Positions 7,788 to 14,884 of a stretch of 21,803 nt of DNA are shown here, one piece after another. Location: positions 1 through 21,803 of the forward strand of contig NZ_JANMWL010000121.1 in the NCBI RefSeq assembly GCF_031393925.1, written 5' to 3'. The notes beneath the pieces were generated by a model, which saw only the letters and a list, made by a program, of their open reading frames with translations, had not been told where the DNA came from and ran no database searches. Numbering within the stretch: the first letter of the stretch is position 1; every line of letters starts with the position of its first letter. The DNA comes from Methylibium sp031393925. Lineage in GTDB: Bacteria > Pseudomonadota > Gammaproteobacteria > Burkholderiales > Burkholderiaceae_C. A program made the position numbers and the translations under genes.

Positions 7788-8285
7788 TCACAGACCCAAG
7801 GTCGTGACCGGAAAACTCTCCTCCGCTCGTTGCGAAAGCGCATCAAGCAGCTGATGACAGGGCGCCAGCTCCGTGGCCGCACGATGAATGCGCCCGCGAT
7901 GGCGGTCGCGGTCGTGCAGGCGAACGGCCGTGAAGCCGGGCACGAACAGCAGGCTGGGTACGCTCGGCGCCTCTTCCTCGTGAACGAGCAGGCAGCGCAC
8001 GATGTGCGACCACTGGCGTCGCCACTCCAGCCATCGCGCAAAGCGCGTGCCCAGCACCGTGTAGTCGGCCGCCAGGAGGGTGAGTCGCCGCTGCGAATGG
8101 GCCCAGCGGCCCAAGGCGTCGAGCACCGGCGCCTGCGCCAGCGGCCAGTCGGCGAAGTCGGGATCGCAGAGCCACAGCTGTTGCGCGCCGGACGTGGCGG
8201 CCTCGTCCAAGGCCGCAGTCAGTGCCCGGTGAAAGGCCGCGCGGCCGTCGATGATGTCGTTGCCAGATTCAGTCGAGTCGCTCAT
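7788..8285 (-). CDS. Conserved-looking protein of unknown function, 165 residues
   Basis: The start is ATG 8285, which overlaps the stop of the oxygenase gene as ATGA, so the two are probably translated together. The protein begins MSDSTESGNDIIDGRAAFHRAL and contains LWLCDPDFADWPL, LGRWAHSQRRLTLLAADY, RFARWLEWRRQWSHIVRCLLV and FTAVRLHDRDRHRGRI. It has no signal peptide or membrane segment and is rich in Trp, Arg and His. The alternation of DPDF and LLAADY strands suggests an alpha/beta fold. I do not recognise a named family, although proteins like this next to a cupin/JmjC gene feel familiar in Betaproteobacteria. No function is assigned. Confidence 0.72.
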   Translation of the reverse strand: MSDSTESGNDIIDGRAAFHRALTAALDEAATSGAQQLWLCDPDFADWPLAQAPVLDALGRWAHSQRRLTLLAADYTVLGTRFARWLEWRRQWSHIVRCLLVHEEEAPSVPSLLFVPGFTAVRLHDRDRHRGRIHRAATELAPCHQLLDALSQRAEESFPVTTLGL

Positions 8286-9427
8286 TCGGATGATCCTGCG
8301 GTCACCAGCAGCCAGCCGTCTTCGGCCCATTGCGTAAGCAGCTCACGCGCCGCCGCGCTGGCGCGCGCGAGGTCGCGCGCACCCAATACGCGTCCGTCGG
8401 CGAGGCGACGCATCAGCGTCGCGTCGCGCCCCGCGGCGCGCCACGCTTCGCCGTTCACGAACACATGGCTATCGTCATACATCATGCGCGTGCGCGGATC
8501 GAGCCGCACGCCGGCCTCGAGCGATCCGGCGTCGCCCGGGGCGAACCAGACGCGTGGCTTGGGCTCGGTCAAGGCCTCGCCGAGCGCCGCTGCCAGCGCG
8601 TGCGGCTCGCGCAGTGCGCGACGCACCGCGTCAAAGGCAAACGCCTGCAATGACGCCGGTATGCGCCCAGGCGCGGCAGTCGCCGGCTGCGACGGGTCGC
8701 GGTAGAGCAAGCGCGGCGCGCCGTCGTCTGTCTCGAGCAGGCGGCCGAGCATTTCGCGCGCCAACTCGGCGCGGGCCGGCGCACGAAAACCGATCGAGGC
8801 CGTCATGCACTCGCCCTCGGCCACGCCCTCGTGCCCCCAGCCGGGCGGCAGGTAGAGCATGTCGCCTGGCTCGAGCAGCCAGTCTTGTTGCGGTTTAAAG
8901 CGAGCCAGCATCTTCAGCGGCACATCGGGCTCGAGCGTCGAGTCGCCGGGCGGCGCAACGCGCCAGCGGCGCAGGCCCTGCACCTGCAGCAGGAACACGT
9001 CGTAGGAATCGACATGCGCTCCGACGCCGCCACCGTCGCTGGCCCACGACAGCATCAGGTCGTCCAGGCGCGCCTCGGGAACGAAGCGAAACCGCGACAA
9101 CAATTCGCGCGCGGCTGGCAAATGCAGGTCGAGCCCCTGCAGCAGCACCGTCCAGCCGGGCTGCGCCAGCGGCGGCAGCGCACGGCGCGGCAAGGGTCCC
9201 TGGCGCAGCAACCAGTCGCCACCGGCGCGGCGCACGACCAGGCGCGATTCGACCTCGTCGCTCGCTGCCAGTGCAAACAGCGCCGCACGCGAGACAAGCG
9301 GCTCGATACCGGGCAGCGCCTGGCGAATCAAGAGCGGTTTTTTCTGCCAGTGCCGGCGCATGAAAACGCGCGGGGAAAGGCCGCCCAGCAGCGGCGTGCA
9401 GAGGTCAATTTCGGGCGTCTGTGGCAT
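8282..9427 (-). CDS. JmjC/cupin-domain 2-oxoglutarate oxygenase, ribosomal oxygenase type (YcfD/RoxA-like)
   Basis: Fe(II)/2-oxoglutarate dioxygenase of 381 residues. E. coli YcfD hydroxylates an arginine of ribosomal protein uL16, and this is the likely role here. N-terminal FMRRHWQKKPLLIRQAL is the signature of the family. The metal triad is visible: GVGAHVDSYDVFLLQ (His138, Asp140) and LPPGWGHEG (His199). LQVQGLRRWRV and LEPGDMLYLPPG match the JmjC core. The C-terminal half (from about residue 215) is the winged-helix and dimerisation region. The ATG at 9427 lies inside the inverted repeat shared with the divergent slyD-like gene, and the stop overlaps the next gene. Confidence 0.9.
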   Translation of the reverse strand: MPQTPEIDLCTPLLGGLSPRVFMRRHWQKKPLLIRQALPGIEPLVSRAALFALAASDEVESRLVVRRAGGDWLLRQGPLPRRALPPLAQPGWTVLLQGLDLHLPAARELLSRFRFVPEARLDDLMLSWASDGGGVGAHVDSYDVFLLQVQGLRRWRVAPPGDSTLEPDVPLKMLARFKPQQDWLLEPGDMLYLPPGWGHEGVAEGECMTASIGFRAPARAELAREMLGRLLETDDGAPRLLYRDPSQPATAAPGRIPASLQAFAFDAVRRALREPHALAAALGEALTEPKPRVWFAPGDAGSLEAGVRLDPRTRMMYDDSHVFVNGEAWRAAGRDATLMRRLADGRVLGARDLARASAAARELLTQWAEDGWLLVTAGSSE

Positions 9428-9456
9428 GCATTCATTGTGCGATCATCAATGCATGC
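9424..9456. promoter_or_regulatory. Inverted repeat containing both divergent start codons
   Basis: GCATGCATT (9424-9432) and AATGCATGC (9448-9456) are perfect 9-bp arms around a 15-bp core. The oxygenase ATG (9427-9425) is in the left arm and the slyD-like ATG (9453-9455) is in the right. In the core, TGC-GATCAT (9438-9446) is an extended -10-like element on the plus strand, and CACAAT (9439-9434) is a -10-like hexamer on the minus strand. Each ends 7 nt from its own start codon, which would make both messages leaderless. No -35 matches were found. Confidence 0.45.
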
Positions 9457-9974
9457 AGATCGTCTCTCCGTGCGTTGTCAGTCTCATCTGGCGGCTTGAA
9501 GATGCCCACGGCCAGCTCATCGACGAGCTGGCCGAGCCGGTCGAATTCTTCGTCGGCGGCGACGACTTGCTCTCCAAGGTGGAAGAGGCAGTGCTCGGCC
9601 AGGACGAGGGTTTCGAGGCGACCTTGCATCTCGAGCCGGAGCACGCCTTTGGCGAGTACGACCCGGCCCTGGTGTTCTTCGAGGAGCGCGGCGTGTTCGG
9701 CGAGCACATCGCCGAAGGCATGCAGTTCGACGGCCTGCCTGAAGGCACCACCACGCGCGACCTACCGCTCGACGTCGTCTACACCGCCACCGAGGTCTAC
9801 GACACGCATGTCGTGCTCGACGGCAACCATCCGCTGGCCGGCATCGCCCTGGTGCTCGCGCTGAAGGTGCGCGACGTGCGCGAAGCCAGCGAGGAAGAAA
9901 TCGAACAGGGCTCGGTCGCTCAGACGGCAATCACGGTGCTGAGCGCCGCGGCGCCGTCCTCGCAGCTGCATTAG
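9453..9974 (+). CDS. FKBP-type peptidyl-prolyl isomerase, SlyD-like
   Basis: Cytoplasmic prolyl isomerase and chaperone of 173 residues. MQIVSPCVVSLIWRLEDAHGQLIDEL starts the FKBP barrel, then VEFFVGGDDLLSKVEEAVLGQ. The insert-in-flap chaperone region covers about residues 68-120 (LEPEHAFGEYDPALVFFEERGVF). The barrel returns with DGNHPLAGIALVLALKVRDVREA. Unlike E. coli SlyD there is no His/Cys-rich metal-binding tail; the end is a short SAAAPSSQLH. ATG 9453 is chosen by the family start; upstream in-frame codons overlap the divergent gene. No Shine-Dalgarno exists, so a leaderless message is likely. Confidence 0.88.
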   Translation: MQIVSPCVVSLIWRLEDAHGQLIDELAEPVEFFVGGDDLLSKVEEAVLGQDEGFEATLHLEPEHAFGEYDPALVFFEERGVFGEHIAEGMQFDGLPEGTTTRDLPLDVVYTATEVYDTHVVLDGNHPLAGIALVLALKVRDVREASEEEIEQGSVAQTAITVLSAAAPSSQLH

Positions 9975-9994
9975 CGCGCTGGCGCGGGCCCTTT

Positions 9995-10444
9995 TCAGCC
10001 TTTGCCGGTCGAGCCGAACCCGCCCGCACCGCGCTGTGAAGCGCCGAACGCGGTGACCACGCGAAACGCCGCCTGCACCACCGGCACGATCACCAGCTGC
10101 GCAATGCGCTCGAGCGGCTGCACGGTGAACGCCGTGTCAGCGCGGTTCCAGCAGCTCACCATCAACGGGCCCTGGTAGTCGGAGTCGATCAGGCCCACCA
10201 GGTTGCCCAGCACGATGCCGTGCTTGTGGCCCAGGCCCGAGCGCGGCAGGATCATCGCCGCCAGGTTCGGGTCGCCGATGTGGATGGCCAGGCCGGTCGG
10301 GATCAGTTGCGTGTCGCCCGGCTCCAGCACCAGCGGCGCGTCGATGCAGGCGCGCAGGTCCAGGCCGGCGCTGCCGGGCGTTGCATAAGCGGGGAGCTGG
10401 TCGGCAAGCCGGGCATCCAGCACGCGAATATCGATGGTGGTCAT
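9995..10444 (-). CDS. dut: Deoxyuridine 5'-triphosphate nucleotidohydrolase
   Basis: Trimeric cytosolic dUTPase of 149 residues. It splits dUTP to dUMP and PPi, keeping uracil out of DNA and feeding dTMP synthesis. All five motifs are present in order: I, PGSAGLDLRA (about 23-32); II, PRSGLG; III, GLIDSDYQGP with the catalytic Asp; IV, ERIAQLVI; V, RGAGGFGSTG at the C-terminus. The gene lies 3 bp after the coaBC stop. A coaBC-dut pair is a common arrangement and implies one transcript. Confidence 0.97.
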   Translation of the reverse strand: MTTIDIRVLDARLADQLPAYATPGSAGLDLRACIDAPLVLEPGDTQLIPTGLAIHIGDPNLAAMILPRSGLGHKHGIVLGNLVGLIDSDYQGPLMVSCWNRADTAFTVQPLERIAQLVIVPVVQAAFRVVTAFGASQRGAGGFGSTGKG

Positions 10445-10447
10445 GGC

Positions 10448-11683
10448 TCAGGTGCCACCGCGCTCAACGCGACGGCGCGCGATCTCGGCCACCAGCGCGC
10501 GGGCGAGCGTGAGCTTGTCGGCCGTGCCGCCCCCGGCGGGCAGCGTCTGCTCGCCGTGCGCGTCGACCAGCAGCAGCGCGTTGTCATCGCGGCCGAAGGT
10601 GGCGGGGCCGAGGTTGCCCACCACCAGCGGCAGCTTCTTGCGCTCGAGCTTGGTGCGGGCGTGCACGGCCAGGTGCTCGCTCTCGGCCGCGAAGCCGACG
10701 CAGTAGGGCGGCTCCGGCAAGGCCGCCACGATGGCGAGGATGTCGGCGTTTTCGGTCAGCTCGAAGACCGGCGGCTGCTTCTTGCCGCCCTTCTTGATCT
10801 TGTGCTCGGCCAGCCGCGCGGGCCGCCAGTCGGCCACGGCCGCGGTGGCGATGAAGATGCCGTGCAAGGCCGCTCGCGGCAGCACCGCCGCAAGCATCTC
10901 CTGGGCGCTTTGCACGTCGATGCGCGTCACGCCGCGAGGCGTGGGCAGGTGGACCGGCCCAGCGACCAGCGTGACGTCGGCGCCGGCCTCGCGCGCCGCG
11001 CGGGCCAGCGCAAAACCCATCTTGCCGCTCGAACGGTTGGTGAGACCGCGCACCGGATCGATCGCCTCGAAGGTGGGGCCGGCAGTGATCAGCACGCGCT
11101 CGCCGGCCAGTGGCTTGGGCGAGAGGAAGGCGATCACGTCTTCAAGCAGTTCTTCGGGCTCGAGCATGCGGCCGTCGCCGATCTCGCCGCAGGCCTGCGC
11201 GCCGCTCGAGGGGCCGAGCAGCACCGCACCATCGGACACCACCTGCGCGGCGTTGCGCTGCGTGGCCGGGTGCGCCCACATCTCTCGATTCATCGCCGGC
11301 GCGAGTAGCAGGGCACAGCGCGCGAGCGGCCGCGCCAGGCACACGAGGCCGAGCAACTCGGCGGCGCGGCCCTGCGCCAGTTGCGCCAACAGGTCGGCAC
11401 TGGCCGGTGCGACGAGCACCGCGTCGGCGTGACGCGTAAGGTTGATGTGCGCCATCGCGTTGGGTTCGCGAACGTCCCACTGGCTGGTGAGCACCGGCTC
11501 GCCGCTGAGCGCCTGCATCGTCATCGGCGTAATGAACTGCTGCGCCGCGTCCGTCATCACCACCTGCACGCGTGCGCCAGCCTTCACGAGCAAGCGCAAC
11601 AACTCGGCCGCCTTGTAGCAGGCGACGCCGCCGGCCAAGCCCAGCACGAGGCGCTTACCGGCGAGATCCTGGCGGTCGTTCAT
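10448..11683 (-). CDS. coaBC: Bifunctional phosphopantothenoylcysteine decarboxylase / phosphopantothenate-cysteine ligase
   Basis: Flavoprotein of 411 residues catalysing two steps of coenzyme A synthesis. CoaC comes first: LVLGLAGGVACYKAAEL (FMN-binding), the active-site His79 in MAHINLTR, the clamp LAPAMNREMW (about 128-136) and the redox Cys165 of ACGEIGDGRM. CoaB follows from about residue 190: ITAGPTFEAIDPVRGLTNRSSGKMG, with the CTP-binding loop KIKKGGKK. It ends with the usual VGFAAESEHL and GPATFGRDDNALLLVD segments. The 411 residues are close to the family's typical 400. ATG 11683 gives MNDRQDLAGKRLVLG. It is divergent from cydA. Confidence 0.97.
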   Translation of the reverse strand: MNDRQDLAGKRLVLGLAGGVACYKAAELLRLLVKAGARVQVVMTDAAQQFITPMTMQALSGEPVLTSQWDVREPNAMAHINLTRHADAVLVAPASADLLAQLAQGRAAELLGLVCLARPLARCALLLAPAMNREMWAHPATQRNAAQVVSDGAVLLGPSSGAQACGEIGDGRMLEPEELLEDVIAFLSPKPLAGERVLITAGPTFEAIDPVRGLTNRSSGKMGFALARAAREAGADVTLVAGPVHLPTPRGVTRIDVQSAQEMLAAVLPRAALHGIFIATAAVADWRPARLAEHKIKKGGKKQPPVFELTENADILAIVAALPEPPYCVGFAAESEHLAVHARTKLERKKLPLVVGNLGPATFGRDDNALLLVDAHGEQTLPAGGGTADKLTLARALVAEIARRRVERGGT

Positions 11684-11712
11684 GGACGCGGGGCAGTGGG
11701 TGAGGCGGGCGA

Positions 11713-11743
11713 ATTATCGCGTCGAGCGGAGGGCTCTCATCAA
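11713..11743 (-). promoter_or_regulatory. Candidate sigma-70 promoter for coaBC-dut
   Basis: Read on the minus strand, TTGATG (11743-11738) and GATAAT (11718-11713) are spaced 19 bp apart. The start point would be near 11706, giving a 20-nt leader before the coaBC ATG at 11683. The -10 matches 5 of 6 consensus bases. The spacing is longer than the ideal 17. Confidence 0.35.
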
Positions 11744-11749
11744 CGGTAT

Positions 11750-11782
11750 CGGCGACGGTAGCGCTACAGTGCCCTGTCGCCG
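11750..11782. promoter_or_regulatory. Nested palindromes in the cydA leader region
   Basis: CGGCGAC (11750-11756) and GTCGCCG (11776-11782) are perfect 7-bp inverted arms. Between them lies the 10-bp palindrome GTAGCGCTAC (11758-11767). The element sits 22-55 bp before the cydA ATG, a place for an operator or a leader hairpin. It does not match the FNR/ANR box TTGAT-N4-ATCAA. Confidence 0.25.
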
Positions 11783-11804
11783 TTCTGGAAAAGGAAATTT
11801 CTCG

Positions 11805-13184
11805 ATGGATGCCCTCGTACTGGCCCGCATGCAGTTCGCAGCCAACATCACTTTCCACATCCTGTTCCCCACCATCAGCATCGCGCTCGGCTGGCTGTTG
11901 CTGTTCTTTCGTTGGCGCTGGCTGGTCACCCACGACAACGCCTGGCTCAACGTCTACCGTTTCTGGACCAAGGTGTTCGCGCTGAGCTTCGCGCTCGGGG
12001 TGGTGAGCGGGATCACCATGAGTTTTCAGTTCGGCACCAACTGGCCGGGCTTCATGGAAAAAGCCGGCAACGTGGCCGGACCGCTGCTCGCCTACGAGGT
12101 GCTGACCGCGTTCTTCCTCGAGGCGGGTTTCCTTGGCATCATGCTGTTCGGCCACGGCCGGGTCAGCGAACGCATCCACCTGATGGCCACGTTCTTCGTG
12201 GCCTTCGGCACCACGATGAGCGCCTTCTGGATTCTCGCGCTCAACTCGTGGATGCAGACACCCGCGGGGCACGAGATTGTCGACGGTGTATTCCACGTGA
12301 CGAGCTGGGCCGAGGTGTTGTTCAACCCGTCGTTTCCCTATCGCTTCACGCACATGCTCATCGCCTCGGCGCTGACGTGCGCGTTCCTGCTGGCCGGCGT
12401 GAGCGCCTGGCAGTTGCTGCGCGGCTCGGCGCGCGCGTCGGCCCTGCTCGGCCTGCGCACCGGCCTGACCTTGGCGGCGCTGCTCATCCCCGTGCAGATC
12501 TTCGTCGGCGACCTGCACGGGCTGAACACGCTCGAGCACCAGCCGCAAAAGATCGCGGCGATGGAGGGCGTATGGAAGACCGAGAAGGGTGCGCCGCTGC
12601 TGCTGTTCGCGCTGCCCGACGACGCGGCACGCAGCAACCGCTTCGCGCTCGCCGTGCCCGGCCTGGCGAGCTTCATCCTCACGCATGACTTTGCCGGCGA
12701 GATCAAGGGCCTGGACGCATTTCCGGGCGCGCATCCGCCGGTGCTGCCGGTGTTCCTCGCGTTTCGCGTCATGGTCGGCATGGGCATGTTGATGCTGGCG
12801 GTGAGCTGGGGCGGTTGGTGGCTGGCGCGCCGCGCCGGCTGGCAGGCCGAACGATTGCCGCGCGCGCTGCTGTGGGTGCTCGCCGCGATGACCTTCTCCG
12901 GCTGGGTGGCGACGGTGGCGGGCTGGTGGGTCACCGAGATCGGCCGCCAGCCCTTCATCGTCTACGGCCTGCTGCGCACCGCCGACGTGGTGTCGGACGT
13001 TCCTTCCACCATGATCGCCACCACCCTGGCGATGTACATCACGCTCTACGTCGCGCTCATCCTGGCTTACGTGAGCGTCATCAAGTACATGGCGGAAAAA
13101 CCCGAACAAGTGACCGCTACCGACGCGCTCGACCAGGTCGAGCAGCGCAAGGCCGAAGTGCTCGGGACGGGAGCGCGAGCATGA
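11805..13184 (+). CDS. cydA: Cytochrome bd-type quinol oxidase subunit I, CIO type
   Basis: Inner-membrane quinol:O2 oxidoreductase subunit carrying all three hemes (459 residues). The start is ATG 11805, preceded by AAGGAAA. His18 (in FHILFP) and His183 (FTHMLIAS) are heme ligands. Glu98 and Glu106 (LLAYEVLTAFFLEAGF) are the proton-path glutamates. The quinol site is LEHQPQKIAAMEG (Lys249, Glu254). GRQPFIVYGLLRT is the late-loop signature. The Q-loop lacks the long E. coli insertion, so the protein is closer to CioA of the cyanide-insensitive oxidases. The stop overlaps cydB by ATGA. Its regulation is unknown. Confidence 0.95.
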   Translation: MDALVLARMQFAANITFHILFPTISIALGWLLLFFRWRWLVTHDNAWLNVYRFWTKVFALSFALGVVSGITMSFQFGTNWPGFMEKAGNVAGPLLAYEVLTAFFLEAGFLGIMLFGHGRVSERIHLMATFFVAFGTTMSAFWILALNSWMQTPAGHEIVDGVFHVTSWAEVLFNPSFPYRFTHMLIASALTCAFLLAGVSAWQLLRGSARASALLGLRTGLTLAALLIPVQIFVGDLHGLNTLEHQPQKIAAMEGVWKTEKGAPLLLFALPDDAARSNRFALAVPGLASFILTHDFAGEIKGLDAFPGAHPPVLPVFLAFRVMVGMGMLMLAVSWGGWWLARRAGWQAERLPRALLWVLAAMTFSGWVATVAGWWVTEIGRQPFIVYGLLRTADVVSDVPSTMIATTLAMYITLYVALILAYVSVIKYMAEKPEQVTATDALDQVEQRKAEVLGTGARA

Positions 13185-14176
13185 GCTTCGACGAATCGCT
13201 CCCGGTGATCTTCATGGCCCTGATGGGCGTGTCGATGCTGGTCTACGTCATCAGCGACGGCTACGACCTCGGCGTGGGCATGCTGATGCCGCGCGCCAGC
13301 GCCGCCGAGAAGGACACCCTCATCGCCTCGATCGGCCCGTTCTGGGATGCCAACGAAACCTGGCTGGTGCTGGGCATCGGCATTTTGCTGGTGGCGTTTC
13401 CTAAGGCGCACGGCCTGGTGCTGACCGAGCTGTATCTGCCGGTGACGCTGATGCTCTTGGGCCTGACCTTGCGCGGCGTCGCGTTCGACTTTCGCGTCAA
13501 GGCAAAGGCCGCCAGGAAGCCGATGTGGGACCGCCTGTTTTTCGCCGGCTCGATGCTCGCGTCGGTATCGCAAGGCTGGATGCTCGGGCGCTACATCAGC
13601 GGCTTCGGCACCGGCTGGAACTACCCCGTCTTCGCCGCCGCCATTGCGCTGGCACTACCGGCCGCCTACGTGCTGCTCGGCGCCTGCTGGTTGATCATGA
13701 AGACCGAGGGGCCGCTGCAGGAAAGGGCGATTCATTGGGCTCGCCAGGCATGGTGGCCGGTGGTGGTGGGCATGGGGCTGATCTCGGTGGCCACGCCCTG
13801 GATCAGCCAGACGGTGCGCGAGCGCTGGTTCTCGCTGCCCGAGTTCATCGCGTTGATGGCCATTCCGCTCATGACCGCGGTGGCGCTGGGCACCACGCGC
13901 CTGGTGCTCGGGCGAGCAATCGTGCGCGGACCGCTGTGCTGGCTGCCCTTCGTGCTGTTGATCGGCATGTTCGTGCTCGGCTTCCTGGGCTTGGCCTACA
14001 GCATCTATCCTTTCGTGGTGATCGACCGACTGACCATCTGGCAGGCGGCCAGCAGCCCGGCGGCGCTCAAGGTCATCCTGATCGGCGTCTGCATCTCGGT
14101 GCCGGCGATCGCCGCCTACACCGTGTTCTCTTACCGCGTTTTCCACGGCAAGGCGACCGAGCTAACGTACGCGTGA
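13181..14176 (+). CDS. cydB: Cytochrome bd-type quinol oxidase subunit II, CIO type
   Basis: Integral-membrane partner of CydA with 331 residues and about eight hydrophobic helices. The hallmark N-terminus is present: VIFMALMGVSMLVYVISDGYDLGVGM, then the conserved GPFWDANETWLVLGIG and LRGVAFDFR. Later segments include YSIYPFVVID and SCC-free TM helices typical of the Cio branch. The ATG at 13181 overlaps the cydA stop (ATGA), so the two subunits are coupled. No cydX-like micropeptide gene is seen downstream, as expected for CIO operons. The gene ends just before the hairpin at 14246-14279. Confidence 0.95.
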   Translation: MSFDESLPVIFMALMGVSMLVYVISDGYDLGVGMLMPRASAAEKDTLIASIGPFWDANETWLVLGIGILLVAFPKAHGLVLTELYLPVTLMLLGLTLRGVAFDFRVKAKAARKPMWDRLFFAGSMLASVSQGWMLGRYISGFGTGWNYPVFAAAIALALPAAYVLLGACWLIMKTEGPLQERAIHWARQAWWPVVVGMGLISVATPWISQTVRERWFSLPEFIALMAIPLMTAVALGTTRLVLGRAIVRGPLCWLPFVLLIGMFVLGFLGLAYSIYPFVVIDRLTIWQAASSPAALKVILIGVCISVPAIAAYTVFSYRVFHGKATELTYA

Positions 14177-14245
14177 GGCGACGGCTCCTTAGGTGCGTCG
14201 CGATTGGGCCGCCCGTTCGGCCAGTCCATGCCCGCAGAGCCGGAA

Positions 14246-14279
14246 CCCGTGCATGCCCGCTGAGGCGGGCATGCACGGG
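14246..14279. terminator. 15-bp perfect hairpin between convergent cydB and aor operons
   Basis: CCCGTGCATGCCCGC (14246-14260) and GCGGGCATGCACGGG (14265-14279) form a 15-bp perfect stem with a 4-nt TGAG loop. It lies between the two convergent stop codons (14176 and 14282). No T run follows on either strand, so it may work as a rho-blocking or mRNA-protecting stem instead of a textbook terminator. Confidence 0.6.
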
Positions 14280-14281
14280 CC

Positions 14282-14581
14282 TCACCCACCGCCGCGCTGC
14301 GTGTACAGGTCGAAGTAGCGCATGAAGCGCTGGCGGGATGCCTCGGCAAGCCCCTCGAAGCGAAATCCGACCGCCAGCCGCGGCATGCGCATGAGCGCGA
14401 TCTGCCGCGACGGCAGGGGCGACCAGCGCAAATGCAGCGCACCTTCATCGATGGCGACCGTGGCGGTGCCGCCATCAATGGCCAGCGCATGGGCAGCGCA
14501 GGCGCCCGGCAGCCAGCCGAGCCATTCGGCCTCGGTGCAACCCATGTCTCGCTCGAAAGCTTCAGCGTAATAGGACTGCAT
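14282..14581 (-). CDS. Unrecognised 99-residue protein, last gene of the aor operon
   Basis: ATG 14581 lies 12 bp after the MoaD-like stop, so it is very likely co-transcribed. The protein begins MQSYYAEAFERDMGCTEAEWLGWLPGACA and has a central beta-rich stretch, AIDGGTATVAIDEGALHLRWSPL. It continues with QIALMRMPRLAVGFRFEGLAEA and ends RFMRYFDLYTQRGGG. There are two cysteines (Cys15, Cys28) and no signal peptide or membrane helix. I know no family with certainty. Its place at the tail of an AOR operon suggests an accessory or cofactor-insertion role, but nothing in the sequence proves it. Confidence 0.78.
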   Translation of the reverse strand: MQSYYAEAFERDMGCTEAEWLGWLPGACAAHALAIDGGTATVAIDEGALHLRWSPLPSRQIALMRMPRLAVGFRFEGLAEASRQRFMRYFDLYTQRGGG

Positions 14582-14593
14582 CGGCCCGCCGCT

Positions 14594-14884
14594 TCAACCG
14601 CCCGCCACCGGCGGCCAGATCGCCAGCACGTCGCCTTCTTCGAAGGTGCGCGTGGCCCGGTTCGGCGGCGCGATGTAGTGCCCGTTGACGAGCACCAGAT
14701 GCACCAGCTTCATCGGCAGGCCGTACGGAGCGATCACATCGGCGATGGTGGCGTCGCTCGCCACCTCCAGCTCGACTCGGTTGCCGTAGCGCGCCTGGGC
14801 AGGCAGGTAGTCGGTCAGCGTGGCGTAGAGCTTGAACGTGATCTTCACCTTGGCAAGTGTCGCAGCTTGGACCGTTGCTTCCAT
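14594..14884 (-). CDS. MoaD/ThiS-family sulfur carrier protein of the aor operon
   Basis: The product is 96 residues, a beta-grasp (ubiquitin-like) carrier ending in Gly-Gly (PPVAGG), the feature needed for adenylation and thiocarboxylate formation. Other MoaD-like marks are ITFKLYATLTDYLP, NRVELEVASDATIADVI, LPMKLVHLVLVNGHYI and FEEGDVLAIWPP. ATG 14884 overlaps the aorC stop as TGATG. In AOR operons such carriers are thought to supply dithiolene sulfur for the tungsten-pterin cofactor. No partner MoaE or MoeB gene is present in this window, so it would use enzymes encoded elsewhere. Confidence 0.87.
   Translation of the reverse strand: MEATVQAATLAKVKITFKLYATLTDYLPAQARYGNRVELEVASDATIADVIAPYGLPMKLVHLVLVNGHYIAPPNRATRTFEEGDVLAIWPPVAGG

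Noticed and set aside
11655..13109. 484-residue open frame on the minus strand opposite cydA
   Set aside because: It is antisense to cydA, whose heme ligands and quinol motif are intact. Composition is shadow-like (His, Gln, Arg, Glu).
14177..14245. cydX-like micropeptide gene after cydB
   Set aside because: No frame with a start, a hydrophobic helix and a ribosome site was found; CIO-type operons often lack one.
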